Positions 34,551 through 39,808 of a stretch of 39,808 nucleotides of DNA are shown here, in pieces (position 1 is the stretch's first letter; the number at the start of each line of letters is the position of its first letter). The DNA lies in the NCBI GenBank assembly GCA_003559855.1, contig PWJZ01000111.1, forward strand, positions 1 to 39,808, read 5' to 3'. The position numbers were made by a program, and so were the translations under genes. The notes under the pieces were generated by a model, which was given only the letters and a program-made list of their open reading frames with translations, searched no databases and had not been told where the DNA came from. Origin of the DNA: Bacteroidales bacterium. Lineage in GTDB: Bacteria > Bacteroidota > Bacteroidia > Bacteroidales > UBA7960.

Positions 34551-37021
34551 TGGAACAGTTAACCGGCAGGCATTATATTAGAAAGTGGCTTCCATATGCT
34601 GTAGCCATAGGCATATTTTTGGTACTTACGTTTGTTTATGTTTATCCGGTTTTTCTTGAGGGTAAGCGTTTGTTGCAGCCTGATATAGTGAATTGGGCCG
34701 GTATGGCACAGGAAATTCGCGAGTTTCGTGAAGAAACGGGCGAAGAGGCTCTCTGGACAAATTCCATGTTTGGGGGTATGCCGGCTTTCCAGATATCGGT
34801 TATCTATGGATCGAATATTTCTAATTTTTTTCACAACATAATGACCTTATGGCTTCCGCGCCCGGCTGACATGATTTTTCTCTATTTTGCCGGGTTTTTC
34901 ATTTTGCTTCTCCTTATGCGGGTTAACCCCTGGATAGCCGTAACCGGGGCAATAGCATTTGCCTTTGCTTCCTACAACTTCATTATCCTTGAAGCGGGCC
35001 ATAATTCTAAAGCCGTTGCAATGGGCTATATGGCACCTGTGCTGGCTTCAATAATTTACACTTTCAGGGGTAATTACTTGCAAGGAGGGCTGTTGTTTGC
35101 CATATTCATGTCGCTGCAACTCTTTGCAAACCACTATCAGATAACTTATTACCTGCTTATTATTGTTGTCATTTACGGATTATTTAAACTTTATGAGACG
35201 ATCAAAAACAAAGAGCTTGTCAAAGGGTTTTTAAAGCCGGTGGCAATATTGATAACAGGTTTGATACTTGCAATAGGTGTTAATATAGGAAATATCTGGT
35301 CAACATACTCCTATGCACCTCATACCATGCGTGGCGGTACTGAGCTGACAATAGCCGACAGGGAAGTGTCAGACGGCTTGTCAAAAGAATACATTACACA
35401 ATGGAGCTATGGCATTGGTGAAACATTTTCATTGATGATACCCAATATTAAGGGTGGTGCTACGGGAGCACTGGGTGAAAGCCAAAGGGCATTGGAACAG
35501 GTCGACCCAAGGATGCGCAGTACCGTTACACAATGGAACCATTACTGGGGTGACCAGCCTTTTACTTCAGGACCGGTTTATGTTGGCGCTATTGTAATTA
35601 TGTTTTTCGCTATGGGATTATATTTGTTTAAAGGCCGGCTGAAATGGGCTTTACTGATAGCTGCTATATTGTCGGTTCTTTTATCATGGGGCAGGAATTT
35701 TATGCCGCTAACCGAGTTTTTCATAGATTACGTTCCATGGTACAACAAGTTCAGGGCAGTGTCAATGACCCTTGTCATAGCGGGGCTTTGTTTACCATTA
35801 ATTGCTTTTAAGGGATTGCAGAGGATCTTTGAAACCCCGGAGGTCATTAATATTAGAGACCGTAAATTTTTACTGGCAGTGGGTTTGACCCTGGGGCTGA
35901 CATTTTTGTTCTATGTTGCGCCACGATTGTTTTTTGGCTTTATCAGTCAGAATGAGATGGAAATGATAGCTGCTCAAACGCAGGCCGACCCGCAGGCAGC
36001 TGCTCAAATAGGATTATTTGTCGATAATCTTGAACGTGCAAGAATAGCTGTTTTCAGAGCCGATACAATAAGGAGTATTGTCTTTATGGCACTGGCACTG
36101 ATCACACTTATTGTCTTTACCCGGAAAAAGATCGGAAAACCTTTGTTTATTGCGATCATTACATTGCTTATCCTGGTGGATATGTGGGCGATAAACCGCC
36201 GCTATCTGAATACTGATGATTTTAAACCCAAAAGGATAGTGGAAAATCCTATACGACCCACACAGGCTAACCTGGAAATACTTGAAGACCCCGATCCCAA
36301 TTTCAGGGTTTTCAATAAAGCTGTAAATACTTTCAATGAGAGCACCACTTCATATTTTCATTTTTCGCTGGGTGGTTATCACGGAGCCAAGCTCCAGCGT
36401 TACCAGGAAGTGATAGATTTTCATCTGACTCAAGATAACAGGGATGTTGACAATATGCTCAATACGCGTTACTATATTGTGGCGGGCGATGACCGGCAGC
36501 AAAAGGCGGTATATAACCCCGATGCCCTGGGTAATGCATGGTTTGTAAATGATTTTACGAAAGTGGAAAATGCTGATCAGGAAATTCTTGCACTTGATGA
36601 TTTTGATCCTCAAAACGAAGCTGTCATTGACAAGCGTTTTGCGCAATATGTTGAAGGAAAAGACTTTAACCGCGATAGCCCGGCTGATATTGAGCTTGTA
36701 CATTATCAGCCGAATAAGCTGCTATATGAATACAAGGCAAACAGTGAACAGTTAGCTGTGTTTTCTGAAATATATTACCCTGACGGATGGAAAAGCTTTG
36801 TTAATGGCCAGCCTGTACCTCATTTCAGGGTTAATTATGTGTTGCGTGCAATGGTGTTGCCTCCCGGTGAAAATGAAATAGAATTCCGTTTTGAACCCGT
36901 ATCATATTTCCAGGGCGAGCGTATAGCATTTGCCTTCAGTGCTTTAATGGTGTTGTTGATAGTCGGATTTATCGGAAAAGAAGTTTATAATGCATATTAC
37001 TTAAAAGAAAAGAATGAATAG
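34550..37021 (+). CDS. YfhO family polytopic membrane protein
   Basis: 823 residues with about 12-14 predicted transmembrane helices in the first 560 residues, followed by a large extracytoplasmic C-terminal domain and one last helix near 795-815. The N-terminal end LLQPDIVNWAGMAQEIREFR and FGGMPAFQIS is characteristic of the YfhO family, which shares the GT-C glycosyltransferase-like fold and acts on cell-surface polymers. It is translationally coupled to DUF4834 and followed, after a MITE-like insert, by a glycosyltransferase, which fits a role in surface glycan assembly. The donor and acceptor are unknown. Confidence 0.88.
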   Translation: MEQLTGRHYIRKWLPYAVAIGIFLVLTFVYVYPVFLEGKRLLQPDIVNWAGMAQEIREFREETGEEALWTNSMFGGMPAFQISVIYGSNISNFFHNIMTLWLPRPADMIFLYFAGFFILLLLMRVNPWIAVTGAIAFAFASYNFIILEAGHNSKAVAMGYMAPVLASIIYTFRGNYLQGGLLFAIFMSLQLFANHYQITYYLLIIVVIYGLFKLYETIKNKELVKGFLKPVAILITGLILAIGVNIGNIWSTYSYAPHTMRGGTELTIADREVSDGLSKEYITQWSYGIGETFSLMIPNIKGGATGALGESQRALEQVDPRMRSTVTQWNHYWGDQPFTSGPVYVGAIVIMFFAMGLYLFKGRLKWALLIAAILSVLLSWGRNFMPLTEFFIDYVPWYNKFRAVSMTLVIAGLCLPLIAFKGLQRIFETPEVINIRDRKFLLAVGLTLGLTFLFYVAPRLFFGFISQNEMEMIAAQTQADPQAAAQIGLFVDNLERARIAVFRADTIRSIVFMALALITLIVFTRKKIGKPLFIAIITLLILVDMWAINRRYLNTDDFKPKRIVENPIRPTQANLEILEDPDPNFRVFNKAVNTFNESTTSYFHFSLGGYHGAKLQRYQEVIDFHLTQDNRDVDNMLNTRYYIVAGDDRQQKAVYNPDALGNAWFVNDFTKVENADQEILALDDFDPQNEAVIDKRFAQYVEGKDFNRDSPADIELVHYQPNKLLYEYKANSEQLAVFSEIYYPDGWKSFVNGQPVPHFRVNYVLRAMVLPPGENEIEFRFEPVSYFQGERIAFAFSALMVLLIVGFIGKEVYNAYYLKEKNE

Positions 37022-37058
37022 AACGCGGATCAGGCGGATTTTAACTGATGTTGATATT

Positions 37059-37307
37059 AATTAGTGTCTGTCTTTAATGTCAAACTAAAATTTAAAGAAG
37101 CACCAAATAGCAAATTACAAAAATCAAATTCACCCCGTTAAATAAAAAAACATTTAACGGGGTAAATTCCAAACTCCAATTTCAAAATTTCAAACAATCT
37201 CGGCTTGTTTAGGTCATTGAAATTTTGAAAATTGAAATTTGTTTGAGATTTGTTATTTCATTATTCAATTATAGATAAAAGTTTGACTTTATAGACAGAC
37301 TCTAATT
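37059..37307. mobile_element. MITE-like element with 28-bp inverted ends
   Basis: The left end (37059-37086, starting AATTAGTGTCTGTC) and right end (37280-37307, inverted) match at about 25 of 28 bases. The 249 bp between them code for nothing. They contain a perfect 11-bp hairpin (CCCCGTTAAAT/ATTTAACGGGG, 37133-37143 and 37152-37162) and further A/T-rich inverted repeats around 37170-37260. The same 28-bp end occurs alone at 9675-9702. No clear target-site duplication is seen. It separates yfhO from the glycosyltransferase gene. Confidence 0.6.
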
Positions 37308-37370
37308 AGTACATTATTGCCGGTCATTAATACTATAATGCCAATATTGTCAAAAGCATAAAATAACTGA

Positions 37371-38669
37371 GTGAAAAAAGTATTGATCATAACATACTAT
37401 TGGCCGCCCTGTGGTGGAGCAGGAGTGCAGCGTTGGCTTAAGTTTGCCAAGTACCTTCCTGAAAATGGCTGGATGCCGATAATCTACACACCATCAAATC
37501 CGGAATATCCTGAACAAGACAATTCGCTTATGAAAAATATGCCAAAGGGCAGAATTGTTGTTATCAGAAATCCGATATGGGAGCCTTACAAATTTTATAA
37601 GCTTTTTACCGGTAAAAGGAGATCCGAGAAGATTCAGGCAGGCTTTTTAAACGAATCGCCGGTTAGAAGTCGTTTTGAGAAATTTTCGCGGTGGTTGCGC
37701 GGCAACCTGTTTATTCCCGATGCACGAATGTTTTGGATCAAGCCTTCAATAAGTTTTTTAATCAAATTACTCAAAAAAAACAAGGTCGATCTGATCGTGT
37801 CAACAGGCCCGCCTCATAGTATGCATCTTATCGCGCTGGGCTTGAAGAAACGCATAAATATCAAATGGATTGCCGATTTCAGGGATCCATGGACAGGCAT
37901 ATATTATTTTAAAGACCTCGGCTTATCAAAATACGCACGCAAACGGCACGAAAAACTTGAAAAAACCTGTCTCGACAAGGCCGATCGGATAATTACCGTG
38001 GGAAATACAATGAAATCGGATTTTAAAAAGATGACGCGCACCCCGGTAGAAGTGATAACAAATGGCTTTGACCAGGCTGATTATGATAATATTAGCCCAC
38101 AAAAAGCTGACAAGTTTTCTATTATGTACACAGGCAGCTTTTTACCTGACCAAAATCCCCCTGAGCTCTGGGAAGCCCTCAGGGACCTGCTAAGAGAAGA
38201 CCAATTGCTCAGGCAAAAATTGGAACTGACATTTGTCGGCAAAACCGACCTGTCGGTTATCGGCAGCATTGAGAAAGCAGGTTTGAAGCCCTATCTTCAG
38301 CTCAATAAGTATGTGCCGCATACCGAAATTCCCCGCATGCACCAAAAAGCCGCACTATTGTTGCTTTGTATAAATCGTATTGAAAATGCATCTTATATCA
38401 TAACAGGAAAAGTATTTGATTACCTGGCTTCAGGAAAACCTATTCTTGCTATATGCCCTGAAAATAGCGACGTTGCGGAAATTATCCGTAAAACAGCGTC
38501 AGGATGGATAATACCGTTTAATCAAAAAGAACTGTTGATGAAAGTTTTGAAAGATACTTTTAAAAAATACATTGAAAATCAACTTGCTGTTAAACCTCAA
38601 AAGATACATATATACTCACGTAAAGAACTTTCGCATAAACTATCTTTACTTTTTAACAACATCATTTGA
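37371..38669 (+). CDS. Family 4 glycosyltransferase
   Basis: 432 residues, starting at a GTG codon (MKKVLIITYYWPPCGGAGVQR). The N-terminal half is the acceptor-binding Rossmann fold with the G-G-A-G loop. The linker WIADFRDPWTG and the donor domain follow, with FSIMYTGSFLPDQNPPELWEAL and the nucleotide-sugar site KVFDYLASGKPILAICPENSDVAEII (the conserved Glu of many GT4 enzymes is Asp in this segment, with E at 343-385 region not obvious). It transfers a sugar to a surface glycan at the inner membrane; donor and acceptor are unknown. It follows yfhO, with a MITE-like element in between. Confidence 0.85.
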   Translation: MKKVLIITYYWPPCGGAGVQRWLKFAKYLPENGWMPIIYTPSNPEYPEQDNSLMKNMPKGRIVVIRNPIWEPYKFYKLFTGKRRSEKIQAGFLNESPVRSRFEKFSRWLRGNLFIPDARMFWIKPSISFLIKLLKKNKVDLIVSTGPPHSMHLIALGLKKRINIKWIADFRDPWTGIYYFKDLGLSKYARKRHEKLEKTCLDKADRIITVGNTMKSDFKKMTRTPVEVITNGFDQADYDNISPQKADKFSIMYTGSFLPDQNPPELWEALRDLLREDQLLRQKLELTFVGKTDLSVIGSIEKAGLKPYLQLNKYVPHTEIPRMHQKAALLLLCINRIENASYIITGKVFDYLASGKPILAICPENSDVAEIIRKTASGWIIPFNQKELLMKVLKDTFKKYIENQLAVKPQKIHIYSRKELSHKLSLLFNNII

Positions 38670-38753
38670 TCACTGGAAAAAATATCAATTAAATTTCCAG
38701 TATTATTAAGCCAATGGCTAATTGTTCTAAAGCATATATATGGAAATCATTTT

Positions 38754-39575
38754 TTAGAAATTACAGGGCAAACGAATGAAAGTAGCATCAGTATCAGTTT
38801 TGGAATAACTGTTTCGTTCACCCATAATCTGTTTTTGTTTATCATAAGCAGCTATTCTTTCAGACCATTCTTTTTTAGCTGTTCTCAGCTTATTTTTTGT
38901 CTTATTGTCTTTAGGTTTGTCCTTGAGCACAGTATCAATCTTGTTTACAACCTTTTTAACCTCTTCCGGACTTATTTTTTCAAAATTGTTGGGTGCAGTG
39001 TCCTTCAATTCATCGGCTGCAACTTTTTCCGTGTATTGCCAGAGCTCCTCTAATTGTTTAACAATGTTCTCACGATACCTGGTAATATTTTTACCCCAAA
39101 CAAAACTATAGCGGTTTGCATTTGCTTCAATCATAGTACCATCAGTATATGCCACCTTGCGTAAATCAACTAAACCTTGATCTGCCATAAATAAAACAAC
39201 TTGACTGAATACATGCTTAATGACACCCTTAAGTCTGTCAGTACGAAATCGATTAATTGTATTATGCTCAGGCTTGGCCATGCCGGCTAACCACATAAAG
39301 TGTATGTTTTCACGTATAGCTTTTTCTAATTTACTTGACGAGTAAATGTTATTTAAATATCCATATACCAATACTTTTAAAAGCATTCGTGGATTATAGC
39401 TACTACAACCACCTCCTTTGTATTTCTTTATCAAAGGATCAATGGCTATCTCGTTAATTACCTGGTCAACAGTCTTTACCGGATGATTCTCGGGAATTAA
39501 CCCGTCAATGGTGGGTGGCAGAGCCATTATTTGGTTCTGCTGATACGGCTTGAATTTATTTCTCTTGTTTTTCAT
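38754..39575 (-). mobile_element. Truncated IS1182-type transposase
   Basis: 273 residues matching the N-terminal half of IS1182-family transposases: a start region (KFKPYQQNQIMALPPTIDGLI), PENHPVKTVDQVINEI, GGGCSSYNPRMLLKVLVYGY, HNTINRFRTDRL and the first catalytic Asp in VAYTDGTMIEANANRYSFVWG. It ends at TDTDATFIR, where intact relatives go on for about 200 more residues with the remaining catalytic acids. Here it runs into LPCNF and a stop. It is therefore inactive. I could not identify either terminal inverted repeat with confidence. Confidence 0.8.
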
Positions 39576-39808
39576 GAGTATAAAGATAATAAATCCATGT
39601 ATTTAAATACCATTAACTTATCAACAAATAATTAACATGTATTGTTAATTATAACACTTTTCTAATTTTGAGCCTTCTCTACAAAAAGTATTTTTCCCGC
39701 AGATTCACCCCGTTGGATAAATTTATAAAAAACGGGAATTTATAAAAAGCAAATATCCAACAGGGTAAATCGCAGATTTTCGCTGATAAATATAATTGAT
39801 TATCAGGA
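39576..39808. repeat. Repeat-rich tail with a nested hairpin
   Basis: 233 bp without an ORF. A CGCAGATT-type dispersed repeat (CCCGCAGATT at 39696-39705 and CGCAGATTTTCGCTGATAA starting 39771) appears interrupted by an inverted-repeat segment. CCCCGTTGGATA (39708-39719) pairs with TATCCAACAGGG (39754-39765) at 11 of 12 bases. The hairpin tips resemble those in the 37059-37307 element (CACCCCGTT...AACGGGGTAAAT). Upstream of this, GAGCCTTCTCTACAAAAAGT may be the outer end of the IS1182 copy. Confidence 0.5.

Noticed and set aside
38673-38700. CTGGAAA/TTTCCAG hairpin as a terminator after the glycosyltransferase
   Set aside because: The stem is 7 bp with a long loop and no T-tract follows.
1-39808. 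tRNA, rRNA or other known structured RNA genes
   Set aside because: I scanned intergenic DNA for TPsiC-like and cloverleaf patterns and saw none; a tRNAscan or Rfam run would be decisive.

Overview
The window looks like chromosome from a low-GC member of the Bacteroidota, probably the Bacteroidales/Marinilabiliales side, though placement below phylum is an inference. The evidence is a type IX secretion (T9SS) C-terminal sorting domain, a SusC-like TonB receptor paired with a DUF4249 lipoprotein, a Bacteroidota-type sdhCAB operon with a single five-helix cytochrome b558 anchor, DUF4834 next to YfhO, A/T-rich starts without obvious Shine-Dalgarno sites, and repeated matches to the Bacteroidota housekeeping promoter (TTTG, about 17-23 nt, TAnnTTTG).

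Layout. 1-5101 (minus): two large secreted surface proteins built from divergent InlB B-type and PEGA/carboxypeptidase-regulatory-like repeats; the first is cut by the window edge. 5256-6644 (minus): Xaa-Pro aminopeptidase. 7032-10744 (plus): succinate dehydrogenase/fumarate reductase sdhC-sdhA-sdhB, with a 335-bp repeat-bearing insert between sdhA and sdhB, then an ArsR-type regulator. 11297-13255 (minus): an outer-membrane carboxypeptidase-regulatory-like protein split by an in-frame TAA. 13406-19679 (minus): a MORN-variant repeat protein, a long-chain polyprenyl diphosphate synthase, and a DUF4249/TonB-receptor pair. 20144-26005 (plus): SiaB-like kinase, recG, a small lipoprotein and uvrC. 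26035-26608 (minus): a two-gene unit of a tiny H-X13-H membrane protein and a secreted superoxide-reductase-like protein. 26991-27878 (plus): TraB/GumN. 27995-29185 (minus): a phosphofructokinase with pyrophosphate-type signature residues. 29875-31652: YqhD-type alcohol dehydrogenase and a cupin lipoprotein, convergent. 32208-38669 (plus): MltF-like lytic transglycosylase, rpmH with its own promoter and terminator, DUF4834, YfhO and a family 4 glycosyltransferase. 38754-39575 (minus): a truncated IS1182-type transposase.

The coding content is mostly housekeeping plus envelope functions; I see no defence, CRISPR or biosynthetic system. The least explained signal is in the leaders. Three copies of a hairpin cover the start codon of a tiny upstream ORF reading M-K/R-P-x-F. 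Two are in tandem before the lipoprotein-uvrC unit and one lies before the TraB/GumN gene. Other points of interest are the stop-split gene, a 249-bp MITE-like element with 28-bp inverted ends after yfhO (one matching solo end sits inside the sdh operon), and the superoxide-reductase-like/H-X13-H gene pair.
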